Shown here: one piece after another, positions 8,558 to 16,520 of the stretch | How the letters are laid out: each line of letters opens with the position of its first letter | How positions within the stretch are numbered: the first letter of the stretch is position 1 | Assembly: GCA_035515475.1 (NCBI GenBank) | Contig: DATJBF010000031.1 | Span: 1-39,563 of the forward strand | Source of the DNA: DATJBF01 sp035515475 | GTDB taxonomy: Bacteria; Verrucomicrobiota; Verrucomicrobiia; Palsa-1439 | Length of the DNA: 39,563 nucleotides | Reading direction: 5' to 3' | Made by a program: the position numbers and the translations under genes | Notes under the pieces: generated by a model | What the model saw: the letters and a program-made list of their open reading frames with translations, nothing else | The model's database searches: none | Told to the model about the DNA's origin: nothing

Positions 8558-8875
8558 GAGAAGCCGGCATCGGCTGCCGCCTGCTCGTCATCCCTCCGGT
8601 GTGTGTGAGGCCAATCAGGCGCGGGAGTGGCAATTCACCTGCATCTCGTGGCAAAGAACTTTCCAGACTCAGGCGCCCGTCCGGGACCGGTTCACGACGA
8701 ATTCTTCGCCATGCGCGGGTCAGCGATGTAGGCAGGCTCTGTAAGCCGTCGGTTTTCCGAGGATTTCGCCGGTTATCAGGGGTAGTCCAGAGTTCCTGCA
8801 ATTGGCCACCGTGCGCGGAACGCAGGATGCTCCCCCGTCCCCACCTTTTGGCGGTCGAGGTTCAGGCAAGTCATC
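8558..8875. other. non-coding gap between gdhA and the beta-helix gene
   Basis: A 318-base stretch with no convincing gene, tRNA or strong hairpin. Short open frames cross it but have no family resemblance. It probably contains the gdhA terminator and the promoter and leader of the secreted beta-helix gene, although neither could be placed with confidence by eye. Confidence 0.5.
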
Positions 8876-11458
8876 ATGCGTTGCGCAGTGGGAAAAAGAA
8901 GAACGGTCCGTGACCAATCTTGTTGTTGGGGATCCGCGCTCGCAATCTTTCTTGCCGCATCCGTCTCCGTTGGCGCCGCCGATTTCTACATGTCGCCCAC
9001 CGGCAGCGCGAGCGGTGACGGCAGCGTCGCCAAGCCGTGGGATTTATTGACGGCGTTTGGCCAACCCGCGACCGTTCACCCGGGCGATACGATTTGGGCC
9101 CGCGGCGGCATTTACATCCCGGCGAACCCGTCCTGGCCATCGTTGGAGTGTTATCTGCAGGGCGGTTCCAACGCGCCGATTATTGTCCGCGCTTATCCCG
9201 GCGAGCGCCCCATTTTTCAGGAGCATCCGCAGTATAACAACACCTACGACCAGACCATTCTGTTTCAACAGAGTGGCGGCTATGTCTGGTTTTGGGGAAT
9301 CGAAATCCGCAGCACCAACACCACGCGTTACACGAGCACGACCGGCTCGGATCCGACGCCGACGCAATTACCGCTGCCGAACAGCGTGCAGATCGGGGCG
9401 CCCGGCGTGAAGTTGATCAACATGATCGTCCACGACACGCGCGGCGGCATGGGCCTGTTTGCAGCGGCGGTCAACGCCGAGGCGTACGGCTGCATCATTT
9501 ATAACAACGGGTGGAATGCCCCCGACCGCGGCCACGGTCACGGCCTATACGTGCAAAACCTGGACGGCTTGATGCATCTGTCCGATAACATCATCTTCAA
9601 TCAATTCGGCGTGGGAATTCATGGGTATTCCGAGAGCAGTTCACTCAAACATTTCCTGGTGGAACGCAACATCGTCTTCAACAATGGCCGCATTGCGACT
9701 TATCCCGACCCGAACATCAAAGAGCAAATCCTCTTCGGCGGCGGACCACCCGTTCAGGACCTGAGCCTTCTCGACAATTGCGTGTACGTTCCGTTGGATC
9801 AGAACAGCACCTTGCTGCGGCTCGATTACGCGGCCGACTCGAACGACGATGTGGTCGTCGCCAACAATTATGTGGCGGGAGGAACCGGTGGCGGCAATTA
9901 CTCGGTCAGCGCCCTGGATTATCAGTCGGTGACCTTCACGAACAACATCGTGTACAGCAACAACGGATACCTGCTGCGGCTGCAGCCCCATACCGGTTGT
10001 GTTGTGGACCGGAACACCTACTACGGGAACGCCAACGCCAATTTCAACAACGCCTCCAGCCAATACAGTTTCGCCGGCTGGCAAGCGGCCACCGCCCTCG
10101 ATTCGCACAGCAGCGATCTGGTGAGCACGACGCCGGCCAACAAGGTCATCGTCAATCCGAACGCGTACGAACCGAAGCGCGCGAACATCATCGTGTACAA
10201 CTGGAGCAACGCCGACACCGTGAGCGCGGACGTGAGCGGCGTCCTGAGCGTTGGCGATCCGTACGAAGTGCGCAACGCGCAGGATTATTTTGCGCCGCCG
10301 GTTCTGACCGGCACGTACGCCGGCACCCCGCTGGTCTTGCCCATGACCAATTTGACCGTGGCCGTGCCCACGGGTTGGAGCAGTTCCGCCACGCCGACCA
10401 CGGGCCGACAATTCAACGTGTTCGTCCTCATCGGCTCCGCGACGAACGCCACGCCGCCGCAGATTACCCAACAGCCGGCCAATCAAGCTGTGTTGGCGGG
10501 ACAACCGGCGACCTTCACGGTCGGTGCCACCGGCACACCGTCACTGAGCTATCAGTGGCAACGCAACGGCAGCAACGTCAGCGGCGCGAATTCCACCAGC
10601 TACTCCGTGTCGGACCCGACGGCGGGGGACAACGGTGCCGCGTTCCGTTGTGTGGTCAGCAACGCTTACGGCACGGTGACCAGCAGCGGCGCGACCTTGA
10701 CCGTGATGGACGCGACCGATGCGCCGGTCATCACCGCGGGACCGATTGTAACGAACGCGCTGTTGCAGGCCGGCAATCTCGCGGTCGTGGACTCCAGCGT
10801 GACGGCCTGGCTGAGAGTGGATGCGGCCAGCGGCAGGGCCGGCGCCTTGAGTTATCAGTGGACGTTCGGCGATGGAACCGGCAGCGCCGCGCTGCCGACC
10901 AACGTTACCTCTCACATTTACAGCGTTCCGACGGATTGCGGACCGTACGCGGCGAGCGTAACCGTCAGCGATGGCACGGAGTCAACGACCAGCAACTTCG
11001 TCGTGGCCATCGCCTATGAATTGACCGTCACCAAGTTCCAGACAAAGTTGAACTTTGCCAAAGCCGGCTCCGATAATTGCAGCCTGACCGGAACCTTTGT
11101 TCCGTGTCCGGGCTTCGATCCGGCGGATAAGACGCTGGTTGTGGATATCGGCGGCGCGCAGATCGGGTTTGCTCTGGACGCCAAGGGTCGTGGTCGATAC
11201 GGTTCGTGCACTTGCCGGATGCGTTATGACAAGAGCGCAGGGGCGTGGAGGTTCACGGCCAAGTTGAAGAACGGGACGTGGCAGGCCCTGTGGGACGTAC
11301 ACGGCTTGCACAATACCACCGTCCCGAAGCCGGGTGTTGGGGCGTCGATGCCCGTGGTTCTGCTGGTGGGCGACGAAGGGTTTGCCGCCGATCTCCCGCT
11401 TATCTACAAGGCCAGGGCGGGCAAATCCGGCTCTGCCAGGCTGTTGCCGTCTCGGTGA
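8876..11458 (+). CDS. secreted beta-helix protein with Ig-like and PKD domains
   Basis: An 860-aa exported protein. Basic N-terminus, then a hydrophobic signal segment (about 18-34, SALAIFLAASVSVGA). Residues about 35-440 start DFYMSPTGSASGDGSVAKPW and show the Asn-rich rungs of a right-handed parallel beta-helix (NNIVYSN, DNIIFNQFG), as in DUF1565 or pectate-lyase-like proteins. An Ig-like domain follows at about 528-612 (QITQQPANQAVLAGQPATF, YQWQRNGSNVSG), then a PKD domain around 622-712 (LSYQWTFGDGTGS). The last 145 residues form a separate domain with paired cysteines (GSDNCSLTGTFVPCPGFD, GSCTCRMRYD). Polysaccharide binding or cleavage is plausible, but no catalytic set is identifiable. 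It stands alone and converges on the Fur-type gene. Confidence 0.8.
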   Translation: MRCAVGKRRTVRDQSCCWGSALAIFLAASVSVGAADFYMSPTGSASGDGSVAKPWDLLTAFGQPATVHPGDTIWARGGIYIPANPSWPSLECYLQGGSNAPIIVRAYPGERPIFQEHPQYNNTYDQTILFQQSGGYVWFWGIEIRSTNTTRYTSTTGSDPTPTQLPLPNSVQIGAPGVKLINMIVHDTRGGMGLFAAAVNAEAYGCIIYNNGWNAPDRGHGHGLYVQNLDGLMHLSDNIIFNQFGVGIHGYSESSSLKHFLVERNIVFNNGRIATYPDPNIKEQILFGGGPPVQDLSLLDNCVYVPLDQNSTLLRLDYAADSNDDVVVANNYVAGGTGGGNYSVSALDYQSVTFTNNIVYSNNGYLLRLQPHTGCVVDRNTYYGNANANFNNASSQYSFAGWQAATALDSHSSDLVSTTPANKVIVNPNAYEPKRANIIVYNWSNADTVSADVSGVLSVGDPYEVRNAQDYFAPPVLTGTYAGTPLVLPMTNLTVAVPTGWSSSATPTTGRQFNVFVLIGSATNATPPQITQQPANQAVLAGQPATFTVGATGTPSLSYQWQRNGSNVSGANSTSYSVSDPTAGDNGAAFRCVVSNAYGTVTSSGATLTVMDATDAPVITAGPIVTNALLQAGNLAVVDSSVTAWLRVDAASGRAGALSYQWTFGDGTGSAALPTNVTSHIYSVPTDCGPYAASVTVSDGTESTTSNFVVAIAYELTVTKFQTKLNFAKAGSDNCSLTGTFVPCPGFDPADKTLVVDIGGAQIGFALDAKGRGRYGSCTCRMRYDKSAGAWRFTAKLKNGTWQALWDVHGLHNTTVPKPGVGASMPVVLLVGDEGFAADLPLIYKARAGKSGSARLLPSR

Positions 11459-11528
11459 CGACATCGCTCCCGTCGGTCGTCCGGCTTGATTTTTTATGGC
11501 CGCGCCTGGCGGCGGTAACGGGGAGGCT

Positions 11529-11978
11529 CTACCGTGACCTGTTTGGTTTGCTCTTCCGGCACTTGGGGCAGATGCCAAACAATTCCATCGAGTGGGTGAC
11601 GCTCGTGTAGCCCATCCGCTTCGCCATCCGTTCCAACCCTGCGACGACGCAGAGATCGAGCGTCTCCACTTTAGCACAGACTCGGCAGACGATATGATGA
11701 TGGTGGTGTTCGTTGGCATACAACTCATAGCGGTATGTTCGATCACCGAAATCACAGCGCCGGACGAGGCCCAGTTCTTCGAGGGTGGCCAGATTGCGGT
11801 ACACCGTTACGACGTCGCACGACTGTTTCCCTAGCCGCTTATGAATCTCCTCAATAGTGAACGGTCCATGATCCGTTGCGAGGACGGCCAAAATCTCGCG
11901 GCGCGGCATCGTGATCCGGTGCTTTCGATCTCGCAGGGCATTCAGCGCGTCCTCGGCTTTCGGTGGTAATGGCGGCAT
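11529..11978 (-). CDS. zur: Fur-family transcriptional regulator, probably Zur
   Basis: A 149-aa metal-dependent repressor. The N-terminal winged helix contains HRITMPRREIL and the recognition region SCDVVTVYRNLATLEELGLV. The metal-binding half has HHHHHIVCRVC (91-101) and CPKC (137-140), giving two CxxC structural zinc pairs. The start could be extended to an ATG at 12047, but the ATG at 11978 gives a normal family length; neither has an obvious Shine-Dalgarno. It diverges from a thirteen-gene zinc-type run, and a perfect palindrome lies between them. Assignment as Zur rather than Fur, Mur or PerR rests on this context. Confidence 0.85.
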   Translation of the reverse strand: MPPLPPKAEDALNALRDRKHRITMPRREILAVLATDHGPFTIEEIHKRLGKQSCDVVTVYRNLATLEELGLVRRCDFGDRTYRYELYANEHHHHHIVCRVCAKVETLDLCVVAGLERMAKRMGYTSVTHSMELFGICPKCRKSKPNRSR

Positions 11979-12047
11979 GACGGCTAGATACCGCACCGCG
12001 GACACATCTGCAACCCGGAAGAATACACTTGCGTCCCCGCTCATCAT

Positions 12048-12068
12048 TATTGCATACTATTTGCAATA
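12048..12068. promoter_or_regulatory. palindromic operator candidate (Fur/Zur box)
   Basis: TATTGCA at 12048-12054 is repeated as its exact reverse complement TGCAATA at 12062-12068, with a 7-base A/T-rich spacer. The 21-bp symmetrical site is strikingly AT-rich within GC-rich DNA. It lies in the divergent gap between the Fur-type gene and the metal operon. Fur-family repressors bind AT-rich inverted repeats of about this size, so joint control of both directions is likely. The exact consensus of this organism is unknown. Confidence 0.7.
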
Positions 12069-12140
12069 CATGAAAACCCAGCGAACTCAGCGTGCCCGGT
12101 TGACAACCCGTTCGGTTCGGGGCAAGGTTGGTGGTTCGGT

Positions 12141-12425
12141 ATGAGGTCGCGTCTGTTCACGACATCGGTTTTCCTGCTGTATCTGAGCGTGGCGCTCGTC
12201 TTCGGCGTTGTCCACCATCACGAGCACGACAACCCCCTCGGCGATCATCATGATTGTGCGGCCTGCCAGTGGCAGATCGCCGCCGTCACCGATGTCCCGG
12301 TGGCCGCGCCCCTTGTGGTCAGTTGGGTCATCGAGATCCCCTGGGTGGTCTTCGATGTCACGCAGCCGTCGGCCCCGTCTTTCGCGTTCTCGCCCAGTCG
12401 CGCGCCTCCTGTCACCCCGGCATAG
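12141..12425 (+). CDS. small His/Cys-rich membrane or exported protein
   Basis: A 94-aa protein, first gene of the metal operon. It has one N-terminal hydrophobic segment (about 5-24, signal or anchor), immediately followed by a metal-ligand cluster: HHHEHD at 25-30, then HHDCAACQW at 36-44 (H36, H37, C39, C42). The arrangement resembles DUF2946-type small proteins found near metal genes, but I do not identify it firmly. A second hydrophobic stretch spans about 56-71. It probably binds zinc or another metal outside the cytoplasmic membrane, perhaps as a sensor or buffer, which is inference from the ligands and from its position just behind the Fur-type operator. Confidence 0.65.
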   Translation: MRSRLFTTSVFLLYLSVALVFGVVHHHEHDNPLGDHHDCAACQWQIAAVTDVPVAAPLVVSWVIEIPWVVFDVTQPSAPSFAFSPSRAPPVTPA

Positions 12426-12505
12426 TTTCGTAGGGTTGTTCCTAACTTGAACCAACGGCTCGTGGTATCGGGCCGATTCACCGCATTGCACAGGAGGAAT
12501 CCAAG

Positions 12506-13903
12506 GTGAAGAAATGTCTTTGCAGGGTCGCATTGGCGATGACGCTGTTGGCAGCGGCGTCCGCCGTGCGCGCCGACGGGATGGACGCCACCCTCGACGC
12601 GCTCAAGCAGCAAGTGCAGCAGATGCAACAACAGATGCAGCAGTTACAGCAGAAAATCCAGGAACTGGAGGCGGGCAAGACGTCGGCTCCGCCCACAGCC
12701 GTGACCGCACCGGCCGGGGCGGCGACGCCCGAGCAGGTGAAGCAGTTGAACGAAAAAGTGAATCAGGTGGCGGAAGCCCAAAGGAAGGTTCTGCCGAGCG
12801 AGTTCAATCCGTCCATCGGACTGGTCGGTGAGACGATCTTCTCGTACCGGTCGCGCGGTTCGAACGCGACAGGGAGCGACCGGCCCGGCGGATGGGACGT
12901 GTTTCAGCGCTCCATCGAGTTGAACGTCGCGGCAGCGGTCGACCCGTTCGCGAAAGGGTACGCGGTGATCAATGCCTCCGCCGACCCGGTTACAGGCGAG
13001 GCGAACCTCGGCGTCGAGGAAGCAGCGTTGCAGACGACCTCGTTGCCGTGGAACCTGGAATTGAAAGCCGGCCGGTTCTTCGGTGAGTTTGGCCGGTTGG
13101 CGTACATCCACGACCACGAACTGCCGTTTGTGAACCGTCCGTTGGCGCTCGATCAATACATTGGTGGCGAATCACGCTCCGATGGATTGCAGGTCAACTG
13201 GCTGGTGCCCGTCGAGCACTACGTCAGTTGGACGGCGGGCGTCGGCGATTCGTTCGGCGGCGATGTTCCTCCCAGCAATCCGGGCGGCTTCCGCAGCGCG
13301 GACGAACTGAACTTCTGGACGCGCTTGTCCACCTACTTCGACCTGACGCCGGATTGGCAGGCGGAGACGGGCGTGTCCGGCTTGTTAAATCCCCGGACCA
13401 ATGACCGCGGCGGGGTCGACGCTCTAACGGGCGCCGGCGGCGTCCCGATGACCGAACGCGAGCGGCGGTTGGGCGGCTTGGACTTCTCGCTGCGCTACGT
13501 GCCGCTGCGGGACAATCAATTCCGCAGTGTGACGTGGGGGACCGAATTGCTCTACAGCGACAACCGGTATCTGGTGGATCCCGACGCCACGCCTGGCAAC
13601 GGCGATGAGTTCGACCGCAACGTGGGTTCCCTCGGGTTGTACTCGTACCTGACGTGGAAGTTCCATCGGCAATGGTCGACCGGGTTCCTGTTCGATTACG
13701 TGCAGGACGCGGCGGACGAACACGCCATCACGTATGCCTACTCGCCGTACGTTACCTGGGCGCTCAGCCATTGGAATCAATTGCGGCTGCAATACACGCA
13801 CACCGACCACAACGCCGTGTCGGGATTGAAGGACGACAATGCCGTATACCTGCAATGGGCGTGGATCATCGGCGCGCACTCGCACGGTTGGCAGCAACGC
13901 TGA
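12506..13903 (+). CDS. outer-membrane porin-like protein of the metal operon
   Basis: A 465-aa protein starting at GTG with AGGAGG eight bases upstream. A signal peptide (about 1-23, ending AVRA) is followed by a glutamine-rich coiled coil (about 28-56, LKQQVQQMQQQMQQLQQ). From about residue 96 the sequence shows alternating aromatic and polar strands typical of an outer-membrane beta barrel, ending in strands such as NAVYLQWAWIIG and the tail HSHGW. A further His-rich loop reads YIHDHELPF. An N-terminal coiled coil plus barrel recalls OprP/OprO-like or S-layer-anchored porins. With the downstream ABC genes, passage of zinc across the outer membrane is likely but inferred. Confidence 0.75.
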   Translation: MKKCLCRVALAMTLLAAASAVRADGMDATLDALKQQVQQMQQQMQQLQQKIQELEAGKTSAPPTAVTAPAGAATPEQVKQLNEKVNQVAEAQRKVLPSEFNPSIGLVGETIFSYRSRGSNATGSDRPGGWDVFQRSIELNVAAAVDPFAKGYAVINASADPVTGEANLGVEEAALQTTSLPWNLELKAGRFFGEFGRLAYIHDHELPFVNRPLALDQYIGGESRSDGLQVNWLVPVEHYVSWTAGVGDSFGGDVPPSNPGGFRSADELNFWTRLSTYFDLTPDWQAETGVSGLLNPRTNDRGGVDALTGAGGVPMTERERRLGGLDFSLRYVPLRDNQFRSVTWGTELLYSDNRYLVDPDATPGNGDEFDRNVGSLGLYSYLTWKFHRQWSTGFLFDYVQDAADEHAITYAYSPYVTWALSHWNQLRLQYTHTDHNAVSGLKDDNAVYLQWAWIIGAHSHGWQQR

Positions 13904-13921
13904 GCGAAAGGAAATCACGAA

Positions 13922-14833
13922 ATGAGATCAAAATTCTTCCGCATCTTGTTGCTCGCCGCGCTGACAACGGCGCTGCCCGCGTACGCGGCCCAAGTCCGCG
14001 TCGTCACCACGCTCACCGATCTGGCGGATTTCGCCCGGGAAGTGGGCGGCGACCACGTTGAGGTCCACAGTCTCGCCACCGGTGTCGAAGACACGCATGG
14101 CGTGCCGATGAAACCGAGCTTTGTCCCGTTGATGAACCGGGCCGACCTGGTCATGCTCGTCGGGTTCGATTGCGAGCACGCGTTTTTGCCGGCGCTCTTG
14201 GAGGCCAGCAAGAATCCCCGCATCCAGTACGGAAAACCCGGTTACGTGGATTGCTCGCAGGGCATCATCCCGGTGGATGTACCCAAGTCCACCGACCATT
14301 CCGAGGGCGACGTTCATCCCTACGGCAACCCGCACTACATGCTCGACCCGGTATTGGCCAAGACGGCGATCCAGAATATCTACAAAGCGCTGGTGGCCAC
14401 CGCGCCGCAGTACGAAGCGGACTTCACCCGCAATCGCGACGCCTATCTCACGAAGCTGGACGCCAAGATCGCCGAGTGGGAATCTGAAGTTGTGCCGATT
14501 AAGGGTGCGGCGTTCGTTTCATATCACGAGCACTGGCCGTACTTCGCGGAGCGCTTCGGCCTGAAGTACGTCGGCACCATCGAACTGAGACCGGGCATCG
14601 ACCCCACGGCGCGTCACATCGAAGATCTCATCGCGATGATGAAGGCCGATCATGTGCCGATCGTGGTTCGCGAACCGCAGTTCCCGGAGAAAGTGCCGAA
14701 GCTGATTGCCGAGCAGACGGGCGCGAAACTGGTGAAGCTGCCGATCATGCCGGGCGGCGTGCCGGGCACCGACACGTACATCAGGATGATGGATTACATC
14801 ATCCAAACACTGGTGGCAGCCGTGCACGGCTAG
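13922..14833 (+). CDS. metal ABC transporter substrate-binding protein (first set)
   Basis: A 303-aa periplasmic binding protein of the ZnuA/TroA cluster with a signal peptide (about 1-23). Probable ligands are H59 in EDTHGVPMKPS, H138 in GNPHYMLDP, H202 or H204 in SYHEHWPYF, and an acidic residue in the C-terminal lobe. The first site departs from the usual DPHxxE/HxYEPTP form, and a double His replaces the single one near 202. It may therefore hold zinc differently from the second binding protein in the same operon, or take another metal. It lies 18 bases after the porin gene and 46 before the ATPase gene. Confidence 0.88.
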   Translation: MRSKFFRILLLAALTTALPAYAAQVRVVTTLTDLADFAREVGGDHVEVHSLATGVEDTHGVPMKPSFVPLMNRADLVMLVGFDCEHAFLPALLEASKNPRIQYGKPGYVDCSQGIIPVDVPKSTDHSEGDVHPYGNPHYMLDPVLAKTAIQNIYKALVATAPQYEADFTRNRDAYLTKLDAKIAEWESEVVPIKGAAFVSYHEHWPYFAERFGLKYVGTIELRPGIDPTARHIEDLIAMMKADHVPIVVREPQFPEKVPKLIAEQTGAKLVKLPIMPGGVPGTDTYIRMMDYIIQTLVAAVHG

Positions 14834-14879
14834 CCAATGGAATCGTGGGGCGGCCCCACTCGAACCACCACAACATGAC

Positions 14880-15596
14880 ATGAGCGAAGCATTGATCACG
14901 TTCGAGAACTTGAGCATCGGCTACAACAACCAGCCGGTGCTCACGGGCATTTCGCTGGCCATCGCCCGCGCCAGTTTCACGTCGATCCTTGGCACCAACG
15001 GCTCCGGGAAGTCCACGATGCTCAAAACGCTGCTCGGGTTGATTCCGCCGGTCGCCGGCCGCATCCAGTTTGCGATGGATGCCGACGCGCCCCCCATCTT
15101 TGGCTATGTGCCACAATCCATCAACCTCGACCCGTTGTACCCGTTTACCGGGTTTGATGTCGCGCTCATGGGCGCGTTCGGGCGCGTCGGGCCGGGCCGT
15201 TTCCTTCCTTCCAGCGAGCGCGCCTTCACGCATCAGTGCTTGGCGGCGGCCGGCGCGGATGAATTCGCGCACCAACGATTTGCCGAACTTTCCGGCGGCC
15301 AGAAACAACGCGTGCTCATCGCCCGCGCCCTGGTTACGCGTCCCAACGTGCTGGTGCTCGATGAACCCACGGCGGGCGTCGATGCCAGGGCGACACACGC
15401 AGTGCTGGAGTTCATTTCCCGGGTCCACGACGAAAAGCAGATGACGATTCTGCTCGTGACACATGACCTGCCGATTGTCCGCGACCACGCGCAGGAGGTC
15501 ATCTGGCTGCATCAGGGGCGGGTGTTGCACGGTCCGGTAAGCGAGTTGCTGAGCCCCGAGCGTCTGGCGGAGATCTTCGAGATGGAGGTGGGCTGA
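14880..15596 (+). CDS. metal ABC transporter ATP-binding protein (first set)
   Basis: A 238-aa ABC ATPase energising metal import. Walker A is GTNGSGKST (38-46), the signature is LSGGQ (137-141), Walker B is LVLDEPTAGVD (158-168), and the H-loop is THD. It resembles ZnuC/MntB-type subunits. The ATG at 14880 is the family-like start (MSEALITFENLSIGY). The permease gene begins one base after its stop. It pairs with the preceding binding protein and the following permease to make one complete importer. Confidence 0.92.
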   Translation: MSEALITFENLSIGYNNQPVLTGISLAIARASFTSILGTNGSGKSTMLKTLLGLIPPVAGRIQFAMDADAPPIFGYVPQSINLDPLYPFTGFDVALMGAFGRVGPGRFLPSSERAFTHQCLAAAGADEFAHQRFAELSGGQKQRVLIARALVTRPNVLVLDEPTAGVDARATHAVLEFISRVHDEKQMTILLVTHDLPIVRDHAQEVIWLHQGRVLHGPVSELLSPERLAEIFEMEVG

Positions 15597-15597
15597 C

Positions 15598-16518
15598 ATG
15601 GAAGCGCTCCGCCAGATTCTTTCGCCGGATTTCCTGCTGCGCAATTCGGTGTACACCAGCGTGCTGGTTGGGTTTGCGTGTCCGTTGGTCGGCGTGTATC
15701 TCGTGCTGCGGCGGCTCGTGTTCATGGGCGTGGCGTTGCCGCAGATTTCTTCGACGGGCGTGGCCGTGGCGCTCTCGCTGCCGGTTTGGCTGGGCCTGAG
15801 GATGACCGGGTACGGCTCCCACAGCGAGCACGTGCTGGCGTTTGTCGGATCGATCGTGTTCTCGCTGGTGGCCATTTTGATCCTGGCGTTTTTGGAGCGG
15901 CGCGCCCGCGGTTTGCCGGAGGGACGGCTGGGCACGGCCTACGTCGTGGCTGCCGCGGCGAGCATCCTGATCCTCTCCCGGAATCGGTACGCCGAGCTTG
16001 GCTGGCTCGATTTGCTCAAAGGCGAAGTGATTACCATCTCCAACTTCGATCTCGCCCTGACCGCCATTGCGTTGGCACTGGTCCTGGTGATCTTGGGATT
16101 GTTTCACAAAGAGGTGTCGCTCGTCTCGTTCGACCGCGCGCTGGCCATCACGTTGCGCAAGAACGTGGTGTTTTGGGACATTGTGTTGTACGTGCTGATC
16201 GGTTTGACGGTCTCGATGGCGGTGCTCAGCGTCGGCCCGCTCATCGCGTTTGGGTTTCTGCTGATACCGGCGCTGACGGCGCGTTTGTTCGCCCGTAACA
16301 TGCGTCAGTTCACCGTGCTGGCGTCGGTGCTGGGCGGCGCGGCGTCGTTCGTCGGCTTCTGGCTCGCCTACCAATGGGACTTGCCGGTTGGCCCGACGGA
16401 TGTGGTGTTACTGGGGGTCATCTATGCTATTGTGTTCTTGGGTAAAGCACTGGTAGGTATGGCGTGTGGGGGAATTCCAGTGCGCCACAAATTCATCGCT
16501 GACGACGGACAGTCTTGA
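15598..16518 (+). CDS. metal ABC transporter permease (first set)
   Basis: A 306-aa polytopic protein of the ZnuB/TroC/MntC (ABC-3) permease family with about eight hydrophobic segments. Family marks include VLVGFACPLVGVYLVLRRL, FMGVALPQIS and the C-terminal half AVLSVGPLIAFGFLLIPAL. The N-terminus extends from the ATG one base after the ATPase stop. The soluble C-terminal tail ends in DDGQS. The next gene starts two bases beyond its stop, so expression of the SPFH genes is tied to this importer. Confidence 0.92.
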   Translation: MEALRQILSPDFLLRNSVYTSVLVGFACPLVGVYLVLRRLVFMGVALPQISSTGVAVALSLPVWLGLRMTGYGSHSEHVLAFVGSIVFSLVAILILAFLERRARGLPEGRLGTAYVVAAAASILILSRNRYAELGWLDLLKGEVITISNFDLALTAIALALVLVILGLFHKEVSLVSFDRALAITLRKNVVFWDIVLYVLIGLTVSMAVLSVGPLIAFGFLLIPALTARLFARNMRQFTVLASVLGGAASFVGFWLAYQWDLPVGPTDVVLLGVIYAIVFLGKALVGMACGGIPVRHKFIADDGQS

Positions 16519-16520
16519 CC

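Noticed and set aside
8558..8875. Possible tRNA or small RNA in the gdhA to beta-helix gap
   Set aside because: No cloverleaf arms, CCA end or strong hairpin could be found by eye.
11459..11528. Terminator between the beta-helix gene and the Fur-type gene
   Set aside because: A six-T run is present at 11489-11494, but the sequence before it does not fold into a convincing stem.
12100..12128. TTGACA at 12100-12105 as a -35 box for the metal operon
   Set aside because: At 17 bases downstream the sequence is CAAGGT, a poor -10. The AT-rich palindrome is a better place for the promoter.
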